The notes beneath the pieces were generated by a model, which ran no database searches, was not told the DNA's origin, and worked only from the letters and a program-made list of their open reading frames with translations. DNA of 11,426 nt, taken from contig CACZOG010000283.1 of NCBI GenBank assembly GCA_902782715.1, forward strand, positions 1 to 11,426, written 5' to 3'. The translations under genes and the position numbers were made by a program. The DNA is from an uncultured Lachnospiraceae bacterium. GTDB taxonomy: Bacteria; Bacillota; Clostridia; Lachnospirales; Lachnospiraceae. This document shows, one piece after another, positions 1 to 6,982 of the stretch; position 1 is the first letter of the stretch; each line of letters opens with the position of its first letter.

Positions 1-1098
1 GCATACGAAAGAATTCATCCGAAAGCAATCTTCGTAACAACTTCCTGTGCATCGGGAATTATCGGTGAAGACATCGAATCGGTTGTTGACAAGGCATCCA
101 AAGAACTCGGAATACCTGTCGTGACATGTTCATGCGAAGGATTCAGATCGAAGGTATGGACTACGGGATTTGATGCGGCTTATCACACGGTGTTAAGAGG
201 TATCGTCAAACCTCCCACGAAGAAGAGCAATAAGATAAACGTTGTCAACTTCTGGGGCTCTCACGTATTCGATGAGATTTTCGAAAGATTCGGATATGAA
301 GCACAGTACATTATGCCTTTTGCTTCGATAGAAGAACTCGAGCACTGCTCGGAAGCTGCGGCAACGGTTCATATCTGTCCGTCGCTTTCGACCTACATGG
401 GTTCGGGCTTAAGCCAGTTGTACGGAGTTCCCGAAATAACGGCGCCTCCCGCATACGGAATAGACGGAACGGACGGCTGGTTAAGAGCTTTAGGGAAAGT
501 CCTCGGCAAAGAAGATATTGCAGAACAGCTTATAAAAGAAGGTCATGAACAATATGTTCCGAAAATAAATGAACTGAAAGAAAAATTCAAAGGAAAGAGA
601 GCATATGTTACCGCAGGAGCTGCCCACGGACAGGCACTCATCCATCTTTTAAGAGAACTGGGATTTGATGTTGTCGGAGCAAGTGTATTCCATCACGATC
701 CGGTCTATGACTCGGGAGACAGAAACATGGATGTTCTGGCGCATGCGGTTTCGACATACGGAGATGTTAAAGACTACAGAGTCTGCAACAAGCAAAGCTG
801 TGAACTTGTTAATGCACTAATAAGAAACAAGCCCGATTTCATAATGGCAAGACACGGCGGCATGACGCTTTGGGGAGCCAAACTCGGAATCCCGACACTT
901 TTAATCGGAGACGAGCAGTTCGGAATCGGATACAAAGGCGCACTTAATTATGCAAGGCGAATCGATGAAACGCTCGATTCAATAGAATTCATACAAAACT
1001 TTTCAAAACATGCATCCAACCCCTACACGGAATGGTGGCTGACTCAGGAGCCCGGGTATTTCCAGGGACACAAAGGCGGATGCGGAATAGGAGCATAA
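1..1098 (+). CDS. Nitrogenase-like component 1, alpha (NifD-like) subunit, 5'-truncated by window edge
   Basis: The reading frame is open from base 1, so the gene starts upstream; 365 codons are visible. It matches the C-terminal three quarters of a NifD/NifE-type subunit, the partner of NifK in a cluster-bearing reductase. Seen: TSCASGIIGED (Cys at visible codon 16) matches the P-cluster Cys154 region of NifD. CEGFR (codons 45-49) follows. HICPSLS (Cys at codon 126) aligns with NifD Cys275, the cofactor ligand. By hand alignment to Azotobacter NifD, Gln191 is Trp (codon 53), His195 is Phe (57), Arg359 is about His (209), and cofactor ligand His442 is about Leu (300). The C-terminus is an unusual Gly-rich tail with a Cys (GGCGIGA). 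The K gene follows after one base. I infer a nitrogenase-family reductase of the methylthio-alkane-reductase or 'group IV' kind, not a dinitrogenase. A NifE-like scaffold role is the alternative. Family assignment is firm; substrate is unknown. Confidence 0.9.
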   Translation, partial: AYERIHPKAIFVTTSCASGIIGEDIESVVDKASKELGIPVVTCSCEGFRSKVWTTGFDAAYHTVLRGIVKPPTKKSNKINVVNFWGSHVFDEIFERFGYEAQYIMPFASIEELEHCSEAAATVHICPSLSTYMGSGLSQLYGVPEITAPPAYGIDGTDGWLRALGKVLGKEDIAEQLIKEGHEQYVPKINELKEKFKGKRAYVTAGAAHGQALIHLLRELGFDVVGASVFHHDPVYDSGDRNMDVLAHAVSTYGDVKDYRVCNKQSCELVNALIRNKPDFIMARHGGMTLWGAKLGIPTLLIGDEQFGIGYKGALNYARRIDETLDSIEFIQNFSKHASNPYTEWWLTQEPGYFQGHKGGCGIGA

Positions 1099-1099
1099 A

Positions 1100-2431
1100 A
1101 TGTCAGGAACAATAGAACAACCGAGATTTACCTGTGCTCTCGGAGCCATCCAGAGCGTGGTTGCAATCAAAAAGGGAGTACCCATTTTACATTCCGGTCC
1201 CGGTTGCGGCGGACAGATTACAAGATTAATCGGACAGGGCGAAGGATACGCAGGCGGCTCCACGGCTCCCTGTACGAACGCGGAAGAGGCAGACGTTGTA
1301 TTCGGCGGAGAGAAGAAACTTCGAAGCGTAATTGAGAATTCTTTTAAGGTTATCGACGGAGACATATATGTGGTTATGACAGGCTGTACCGCAGCCATAA
1401 CAGGCGATGACATTGCGGCCGTTACAGGTGAGTTTCAGGCAGATGACAAGCCAATCGTATATGTGGAAGAAGGCGGTTTCAAAAGTAACAACTATGCGAG
1501 TCATGAGAGAGTTGTCAATGCAATAATCGATCAGTATGTTGACAAATTCAAAAAAAACGGTGAGAAGATTCCCGGACTTGTGAATGTTTTTGCTTCCATT
1601 CCTTATCAGGATCCTTATTGGAGCGGCAATCTGGAGGGCATCAAAAAAGTGCTCGAAGATATAGGATTAAAGGTAAACATTCTTTTCGGAAACGAATCAG
1701 GCGGAGTTGAAGAGTGGAAAACCATTCCGCAGGCTGAATTTAACATCGTTATCGGACCGTGGGTTGGAGTAAGGATAGCCAAACATCTTAAAATCAAGTA
1801 CAAACAGCCTTACATCCAGTTCCCCTATATACCGATAGGTGCAATTGAAACATCAAGATTTTTAAGAGCCGTATCCGAATTCGGTAATCTGGATTCCGAA
1901 AAGACGGAAGCATACATCAGGGAAGAGGAAGCCAAATACTATTCACACATTGAAAAGATGGCGGACTTCATGCTTGAGTTCAGATACGGAATTCCCAGAA
2001 GGGTTTATACAATTGCCGACAGTAACTACGCTTTGGGATTTTCAAAATTCCTGCTTAACGAACTTGGAATAATTCCCGGACCCCAGTACATTGTGGACGA
2101 TATTCCGGAGAAATATCAGGACTATGTAAAAGAACAGTTCGCACAGATTTCCGAACTTAAGAAACGTACCGTAGAAGTGGTATTCGATCCCGATGCGGGA
2201 AACAATCAGAAACTGCTTGAAGAAGATGCAAAGCTTTACGAAGACAAAAGACTTCTGATTCTGGGAAGTTCATGGGATAAAAATCTTGCGGATAAACTTC
2301 ATGCCGACCTGCTTATCATATCGGTTCCGGTTCAGCACAGACTCATAATGAACTGCGGATATACGGGATATGCGGGCGGATTAAGAGCAATCGAGGATAT
2401 TTATGACAGAGTCCTTGCAACATACAGATAA
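1100..2431 (+). CDS. Nitrogenase-like component 1, beta (NifK-like) subunit
   Basis: 443 aa, shorter than true NifK (about 520), because the long N-terminal extension is absent. AGGAG at 1089-1093 is well placed for ATG 1100, one base after the D stop, so D and K should be made together. Seen: TCALGA (Cys12), GPGCGG (Cys36) and GCTAAITGDD (Cys96) correspond to NifK Cys70, Cys95 and Cys153, the three beta-side P-cluster ligands. FGGEKKL (residues 68-74) matches the NifK FGG motif. The C-terminal part (GYTGYAGGLRAIEDI) matches the NifK region that ends in GYEGGL. Known of the family: D and K form an alpha2beta2 tetramer that takes electrons from the Fe protein through the P-cluster. All three ligands survive, so a P-cluster-type centre is expected. 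This argues for an enzyme rather than a NifN-like scaffold, in which the ligand set is usually incomplete. Confidence 0.9.
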   Translation: MSGTIEQPRFTCALGAIQSVVAIKKGVPILHSGPGCGGQITRLIGQGEGYAGGSTAPCTNAEEADVVFGGEKKLRSVIENSFKVIDGDIYVVMTGCTAAITGDDIAAVTGEFQADDKPIVYVEEGGFKSNNYASHERVVNAIIDQYVDKFKKNGEKIPGLVNVFASIPYQDPYWSGNLEGIKKVLEDIGLKVNILFGNESGGVEEWKTIPQAEFNIVIGPWVGVRIAKHLKIKYKQPYIQFPYIPIGAIETSRFLRAVSEFGNLDSEKTEAYIREEEAKYYSHIEKMADFMLEFRYGIPRRVYTIADSNYALGFSKFLLNELGIIPGPQYIVDDIPEKYQDYVKEQFAQISELKKRTVEVVFDPDAGNNQKLLEEDAKLYEDKRLLILGSSWDKNLADKLHADLLIISVPVQHRLIMNCGYTGYAGGLRAIEDIYDRVLATYR

Positions 2432-2452
2432 AAGAAGGAGACGAGAAAGAAA

Positions 2453-3295
2453 ATGAGACAGATAGCAATATACGGAAAGGGCGGAATCGGTAAATCAACG
2501 ACTACGCAGAACCTCACGGCAGGACTTGCCGAGATGGGAAAAAACGTAATGGTGGTCGGGTGCGACCCCAAGGCCGACTCAACGAGACTTTTACTTAACG
2601 GTCTCGCACAGAAAACGGTTCTTGATACTCTTCGTGAAGAAGGCGAAGTTGACGATCTTGACCTTATCATGAAAAAAGGATTCGGAGGCATACGATGCGT
2701 TGAATCCGGCGGTCCCGAACCCGGTGTCGGATGTGCCGGAAGAGGTATCATCACATCAATCGGAATGCTTGAAGATCTGGGCGCATACACCGACGATTTG
2801 GATTACGTTTTCTACGATGTTCTTGGAGACGTTGTCTGCGGCGGATTCGCAATGCCCATAAGAGAAGGCAAGGCTAAAGAAATTTATATCGTTGCATCGG
2901 GTGAAATGATGGCGCTATATGCAGCAAACAATATTTGTAAAGGTATTCAGAAATACGCTCTTAAGGGCGGTGTAAGACTCGGCGGAATTATCTGCAATAG
3001 CCGTAAGGTAGACAGAGAGCACGATCTTTTGAAAGCATTCTCAAAAGAACTCGGAAGCCAGTTAATCTATTTTGTACCCAGAGACAACGAAGTACAGAGA
3101 GCCGAGATAAACAGAAAAACGGTAATCGATCACAATCCGACACATCCTCAGGCAAGAGAATACAGACATCTCGCAGAGGCTATTGAAAACAACACGCAGT
3201 TTGTTATTCCCAAGCCAATGACTCAGGAAAGACTTGAAGAAATCTTAATCGAGTACGGATTGATGGAGAATTTAAAAGACGGATACGTAATTTAA
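2453..3295 (+). CDS. Nitrogenase iron protein (NifH-like ATP-dependent reductase)
   Basis: 280 aa, close to normal NifH length. It is an ATP-hydrolysing homodimer with one 4Fe-4S cluster that delivers electrons to the D/K complex. Seen: P-loop GKGGIGKST (residues 8-16), DPKADSTR (38-45), and GPEPGVGCAGRG (87-98) with cluster ligand Cys94 and Arg97, the position ADP-ribosylated by DraT in NifH. DVVCGGFAMPIREGKA has the second cluster ligand, Cys129. AAGGAG at 2435-2440 precedes ATG 2453. It is much closer to NifH than to the BchL/ChlL proteins of chlorophyll synthesis. The sequence alone would be annotated nifH; the partner subunits show that this would mislead about function. No DraT/DraG is visible. 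It lies between the K and NifB-like genes of one operon. Confidence 0.95.
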   Translation: MRQIAIYGKGGIGKSTTTQNLTAGLAEMGKNVMVVGCDPKADSTRLLLNGLAQKTVLDTLREEGEVDDLDLIMKKGFGGIRCVESGGPEPGVGCAGRGIITSIGMLEDLGAYTDDLDYVFYDVLGDVVCGGFAMPIREGKAKEIYIVASGEMMALYAANNICKGIQKYALKGGVRLGGIICNSRKVDREHDLLKAFSKELGSQLIYFVPRDNEVQRAEINRKTVIDHNPTHPQAREYRHLAEAIENNTQFVIPKPMTQERLEEILIEYGLMENLKDGYVI

Positions 3296-3313
3296 AAGAC
3301 ACGGAGAGAAACA

Positions 3314-4573
3314 ATGATTTTAAGAACCGCATTCGCGACGAGTGACGGAATAGAGGTTGACAGACATTTCGGAGCTTCAAAAAGATTTGATATCTATGAA
3401 ATAAATACCGAGTCAAATATTTACAAAAGAATAGACATAAGGACTGTTGAAAATGCCTGTCTTAACCATAATCACGATGACAAGCGTATTGAGGCGGTTG
3501 TTGAAACCATAGCGGACTGCAATTATGTTTTCGCGGAATTAAGCGGAACAAGAGCAAGAATCGAGTTGGAGAAGAAAAACATTCAGTCTGTCGATGTAGA
3601 AAGACCGATTAAAGATATACTCGATAATATCCTTTTCGGAAAGGTGAAACTTATTGACAAAAGATACGCCGAGATTAAAAAGAAAAGGCTGAATTCCAAT
3701 TTCACCAAGCTTCAGAAGAAACATCCCTGTATGAGCGGCGGAGCAAATTTAACGGCAGGAAGAATACACCTTCCGGTGAGTCCGTCGTGTAACATCCAGT
3801 GTAAATTCTGTACGAGGCAGTTTGACAAATCTCTTATAAGACCGGGCGTAAGCTCGCTGGTTTTAAAGCCCGAAGAAGCAGTTGATACAATCAGAAAAGC
3901 AAAGGAAATATGTCCCGAACTGACGGTTGTCGGAATAGCGGGACCCGGAGATACTCTGGCAACCGATTTCGCGCTTGATACTTTTTCCAAAGTTAAAGAG
4001 AACTTCCCGGAACTTATCAACTGTCTTTCGACAAACGGTTTTTGCCTTCCTGCGAAAGTCGAAAGGATTGCCGAAATCGGAATAGAAACCATAACGGTTA
4101 CGGTTAATGCCATAGACCCTGAAATTGAAGCAAAAATCATTGATTACGTAATCGATGAGAAGGGCGTGAAACATGAAGGAGTCGAAGGAGCGAAACTGCT
4201 TATTGCCAACCAGCTGGAAGGAATAAAAAGGGCGGCAGAACTTGGAATTGTGGTAAAAATCAATTCGGTTCTGTGTCCGGGAATAAATGATAAGCATATA
4301 GAGGATGTTGCGAGAAAAGTATCGGAACTCGGTGCTTCGATTTTAAACATAATACCTCTTATTCCGCAAAACGGAATGGCTGATGTACCGGCTCCGACTT
4401 GTGTTGAACTGGATGAAGTCAGACAAAAGGCCGGAAGATACATAGAAGTATTCAGACATTGTCAGCACTGCAGGGCGGATGCTTTGGGAATTCCCGGAAA
4501 AGGGAAAGATCTTCATAACGAACTGTACAAAGACCGAAAGGAGGTAGCAGCTGAAACTTTCAGTCACGGTTGA
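3314..4573 (+). CDS. NifB-like radical SAM cofactor-synthesis protein with N-terminal NifX-like domain
   Basis: 419 aa. Known of NifB: it uses S-adenosylmethionine to fuse two 4Fe-4S clusters with a carbide into the 8Fe-9S-C precursor (NifB-co). Seen: residues 1 to about 115 resemble a NifX / dinitrogenase cofactor-binding domain (ATSDG, VDRHFG, FDIYEI). The NifB core follows: HPC (137-139), a His at 152, CNIQCKFC (Cys159, 163 and 166, the SAM cluster motif), GIAGPGD (207-213), LSTNG (238-242), NAIDPE (265-270) and HCQHCRADALG (382-392). The His at 152 lies seven residues before the first SAM Cys, the spacing reported for the accessory-cluster His ligand of NifB. In common two-domain NifB the NifX-like domain is C-terminal, so the order here is reversed. 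GGAG (3303-3306) serves ATG 3314. A carbide-containing cofactor for the D/K pair is the expected product. Confidence 0.92.
   Translation: MILRTAFATSDGIEVDRHFGASKRFDIYEINTESNIYKRIDIRTVENACLNHNHDDKRIEAVVETIADCNYVFAELSGTRARIELEKKNIQSVDVERPIKDILDNILFGKVKLIDKRYAEIKKKRLNSNFTKLQKKHPCMSGGANLTAGRIHLPVSPSCNIQCKFCTRQFDKSLIRPGVSSLVLKPEEAVDTIRKAKEICPELTVVGIAGPGDTLATDFALDTFSKVKENFPELINCLSTNGFCLPAKVERIAEIGIETITVTVNAIDPEIEAKIIDYVIDEKGVKHEGVEGAKLLIANQLEGIKRAAELGIVVKINSVLCPGINDKHIEDVARKVSELGASILNIIPLIPQNGMADVPAPTCVELDEVRQKAGRYIEVFRHCQHCRADALGIPGKGKDLHNELYKDRKEVAAETFSHG
4537..4563 (+). promoter_or_regulatory. Strong Shine-Dalgarno followed by hairpin, far from the metN start
   Basis: AAAGGAGG at 4537-4544 is the best ribosome site near here, but the metN ATG (4576) is 31 bases beyond it and the in-frame TTG (4570) is 25 beyond. 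Between them is a perfect inverted repeat, CTGAAACTTTCAG (4551-4563). Folding it would shorten the effective gap to the TTG to about 12 bases. This may be a structured initiation region; coupling to the end of the nifB-like gene is the alternative. Confidence 0.4.
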
Positions 4574-4575
4574 TT

Positions 4576-5358
4576 ATGAGTTATATAGAAATCAAAAATT
4601 TGAAAAAAACGTTCCGAACGCGCGGAAAGGAAAATGATGTATTAAAAGGCATCGATCTGGAAGTAAGGGAAGGTGAGATATTCGGAATAATCGGATTCTC
4701 GGGAGCAGGCAAATCCACCCTTGCAAGATGTATAAACAGACTGGAAGTATGCGATTCCGGAACGGTAAAGGTCGGCGGAGTGGATATCCTTGCACTTAAC
4801 AAATCGGAACTTTTAAAAGAAAGAAGAAAAATCGGAATGGTTTTCCAGAACTTCAATCTTTTTGATTCGAGAACCGTTTACAAAAACATAGCATATCCGC
4901 TGGAAATAGCACACTTCCCGAAAAGCAAAATAAAAGAAAGAGTTTTGGAAACAGCCGAACTGGTCGGACTTTCCGACAAACTTGACGCTTATCCCGGAGG
5001 ACTTTCGGGAGGACAGAAACAAAGAGTCGGAATAGCCAGAGCGCTGGTTAACAAACCCGAACTTTTAATCTCGGACGAAGCTACTTCGGCGCTTGATCCG
5101 CAGACAACAATTCAGATACTGGATCTTTTAAAAGAGATTAATCAAAAATCCGGGATAACCATTTTAATGATAACGCATGAACTTGATGCAATCAGGTACA
5201 GCTGTAATCGAATGGCTGTACTGGAAGGCGGAAAAATAATAGAAAAAGGAACGGTTGCGGATATCTTCAACAATCCTCAAAGCAGAACGGGTGAGTTGTT
5301 TGCAAAGGTGTTCACCGAGTTCCAGAGCATAAGTCTGACGGAAGGAGCGGGAATATGA
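4576..5358 (+). CDS. metN: Methionine-type ABC importer ATPase (MetN-like), without NIL domain
   Basis: 260 aa from ATG 4576. TTG 4570, which overlaps the preceding stop by four bases, would add two residues. It is the cytoplasmic ATPase that drives uptake through MetI. Seen (ATG numbering): Walker A GFSGAGKST (40-48), Q-loop Gln91, signature LSGGQ (143-147), Walker B LLISDE (163-168) and switch His201. The protein stops near residue 260. Canonical MetN is about 340 aa and ends in a NIL/ACT-like domain that binds methionine and shuts transport off when the cell is full; that domain is missing. The stop overlaps the metI start as ATGA. I infer an importer for methionine or a related sulfur compound, free of this feedback. 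A different substrate from methionine is quite possible given the nitrogenase-like neighbours. Confidence 0.88.
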   Translation: MSYIEIKNLKKTFRTRGKENDVLKGIDLEVREGEIFGIIGFSGAGKSTLARCINRLEVCDSGTVKVGGVDILALNKSELLKERRKIGMVFQNFNLFDSRTVYKNIAYPLEIAHFPKSKIKERVLETAELVGLSDKLDAYPGGLSGGQKQRVGIARALVNKPELLISDEATSALDPQTTIQILDLLKEINQKSGITILMITHELDAIRYSCNRMAVLEGGKIIEKGTVADIFNNPQSRTGELFAKVFTEFQSISLTEGAGI

Positions 5359-6065
5359 GTTTACTTGATTCAAGTGTATGGGAAGTTATTAAAGCTTCTT
5401 TTAATCCGGACATCTGGCGTGAACTTGTGAAACCTGTCGGTGAAACCGTTTATATGACGGTCATCTCGTCGATTATCGTCCTGCTGTTCGGAATCATCGT
5501 GGGAATATTCTTAACGATAACGGGACCGGACGGACTGCTTCCGCTTAAAATACCTTATCACGCTTCGGGCTGGATGATAAATGTTTTAAGGTCTCTTCCG
5601 CAGATGGTAACCATCATTTTGATGATACCCGTCGCCAGGTTAATCTTCGGCAAATCGTACGGAACGAATGCATGTATCATAGCGATTGCCGCGAGCTGTA
5701 TTCCAATGTACGCAAGAATAGTTGAGAGTTCCTTATTGGAGATAGGAAAGGGGAAAATTGAGGCGGCAAAATCCATAGGAAGCAATAACTTTCAGATAAT
5801 AACAAAGGTAATTATTCCGGAAACTTTTCCGAGTTTAATCAGAGGGTTCACGGTTGCGGTTATATCAATAATTTCGATGACGGCTTTGGCAGGAATGTTC
5901 GGGGCCGGAGGAATAGGAGACATAGCCGTGAGATTCGGATATCAGAGATTTCAGCATGACAGGCTGTTTGCATGCGTGTACATCCTGGTAATTCTGGTTC
6001 AGATTACTCAGGGAACGGGAAATCTGATATCGAACAGAATATTAAAAACGAGAAATCTGATTTAA
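5355..6065 (+). CDS. metI: Methionine-type ABC importer permease (MetI-like)
   Basis: 236 aa integral membrane permease, slightly longer than usual MetI (about 217). Five hydrophobic segments are visible at roughly residues 33-56, 73-98, 103-122, 165-188 and 204-220. The cytoplasmic coupling loop, IEAAKSIG...IIPE (135-156), is the EAA motif that docks on MetN. GAGGIGDIAVRFGYQRF (183-199) is a stretch typical of MetI. The start overlaps the end of metN by four bases, so translation is coupled. With MetN and MetQ it forms the complete D-methionine/methionine uptake (MUT) family transporter. Confidence 0.92.
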   Translation: MSLLDSSVWEVIKASFNPDIWRELVKPVGETVYMTVISSIIVLLFGIIVGIFLTITGPDGLLPLKIPYHASGWMINVLRSLPQMVTIILMIPVARLIFGKSYGTNACIIAIAASCIPMYARIVESSLLEIGKGKIEAAKSIGSNNFQIITKVIIPETFPSLIRGFTVAVISIISMTALAGMFGAGGIGDIAVRFGYQRFQHDRLFACVYILVILVQITQGTGNLISNRILKTRNLI

Positions 6066-6078
6066 AAGGAGATAGAAA

Positions 6079-6963
6079 ATGAAAAATAAAATTATTCCGT
6101 TTATATTATTGGCAACATTATTTGCATCTTTGATAGGATGCGATACAAAAGCAACAAATAACAACGCTCCTACAGCGGAGCCTACGGTTGAAGTAAACTT
6201 ATCCGAGAATGCAACGCAAGGTACACCCGCAGGAGAAGGAACAGTAGTTTTAAAGGGTATCGCGGATCTGGTTCCTCATTCGGAAATCATCGAATACGTA
6301 AAACCCAAACTTGCAGAACAGGGTATTGAAATCGTACTGGTTTCAACGGCAGCAGACGCAACGACAAACGAGAAGCTCAATGCAGGCGAAATAGATTTCA
6401 ACTATTTCCAGCACGATCCTTATCTTCAGTCCGAGATTACGGCAAACGGATACGATCTTGCAAATGCAGGCGGAATTCATGTTGAACCCATTACTGCTTA
6501 TTCGGATAAGTATGATTCAAAAGAAGCAATTCCCGAGAACGCCGTAGTGGCAATTCCCAACGATGCAACAAACGAATACCGTGCATTGAGAATTCTTGAG
6601 TTAAACGGATTCATCAAGCTCGCCGATTCGGCAAAAGACTCGCTCAGCGCATCTGTAAGCGATATCACTGAATTCATCATTCCTCTTGAAATCGTTGAAC
6701 TTGATTCCGCACAGATTATTCCTACCAAGGCTGATTATGATTTCTTTATCACAAATACAAACAAAGCACTTGAAGCGGGAATCACATCCAACAAACTCTT
6801 CAGCGAAGGCTCAGACAGCCCTTATTCAAACATCATTGCCGTAAGAAGCGAAGACAAGGACAACCCCGCTGTTAAAGCACTCGTTGATGCGCTCCTTGCA
6901 GAAGATACTCAGAACTTCATCAGGGAGAAATACAACGGCGCGGTAATCCCCGTGGTTAAGTAA
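6079..6963 (+). CDS. metQ: Methionine-type substrate-binding lipoprotein (MetQ/NlpA family)
   Basis: 294 aa. A signal peptide (residues 1-20) ends in lipobox SLIGC, so Cys21 is lipidated and the protein is tethered outside the membrane. A Thr/Glu/Asn-rich linker (about 22-54) precedes the NlpA-family domain. Seen: FNYFQHDPYL (107-116) matches the MetQ FFQHxPYL motif, IPNDATN (159-165) matches IPNDPTN, and ITNTNKALEAGI (224-235) matches the INxNYAxxAG stretch. These contain aromatic and Asn residues that bind methionine in known MetQ structures. AGGAG at 6067-6071 serves ATG 6079. It delivers the ligand to MetNI. Methionine is the family default, but a thioether relative cannot be excluded. 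Confidence 0.93.
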   Translation: MKNKIIPFILLATLFASLIGCDTKATNNNAPTAEPTVEVNLSENATQGTPAGEGTVVLKGIADLVPHSEIIEYVKPKLAEQGIEIVLVSTAADATTNEKLNAGEIDFNYFQHDPYLQSEITANGYDLANAGGIHVEPITAYSDKYDSKEAIPENAVVAIPNDATNEYRALRILELNGFIKLADSAKDSLSASVSDITEFIIPLEIVELDSAQIIPTKADYDFFITNTNKALEAGITSNKLFSEGSDSPYSNIIAVRSEDKDNPAVKALVDALLAEDTQNFIREKYNGAVIPVVK

Positions 6964-6982
6964 TATGGATGGGGACATGTGT

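Noticed and set aside
1003..1413. Minus-strand open frames, including 1003-1413, 3863-4297 and 7938-8552
   Set aside because: They lie antisense to well-supported genes, have no recognisable motifs and have unnatural composition. They are by-products of the coding bias on the + strand.
1..3295. Annotation as a nitrogen-fixing nitrogenase (nifDKH)
   Set aside because: The Fe protein is very NifH-like, but the D subunit lacks the equivalents of Gln191, His195, Arg359 and His442, K is short, no nifEN is visible, and the operon carries a methionine-type importer.
1..3295. Protochlorophyllide or chlorin reductase (BchLNB/BchXYZ), or the F430 enzyme pair CfbCD
   Set aside because: Those systems do not need NifB, whereas a NifB-like gene is in the operon here. 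The H protein has NifH rather than BchL features, and CfbCD lacks a separate K subunit.
4551..4637. Possible 28-codon peptide from CTG 4551, seven bases after AAAGGAGG
   Set aside because: It needs a rare CTG start, overlaps nifB-like and metN in a third frame, and resembles nothing known. A hairpin in the same place explains the spacing better.
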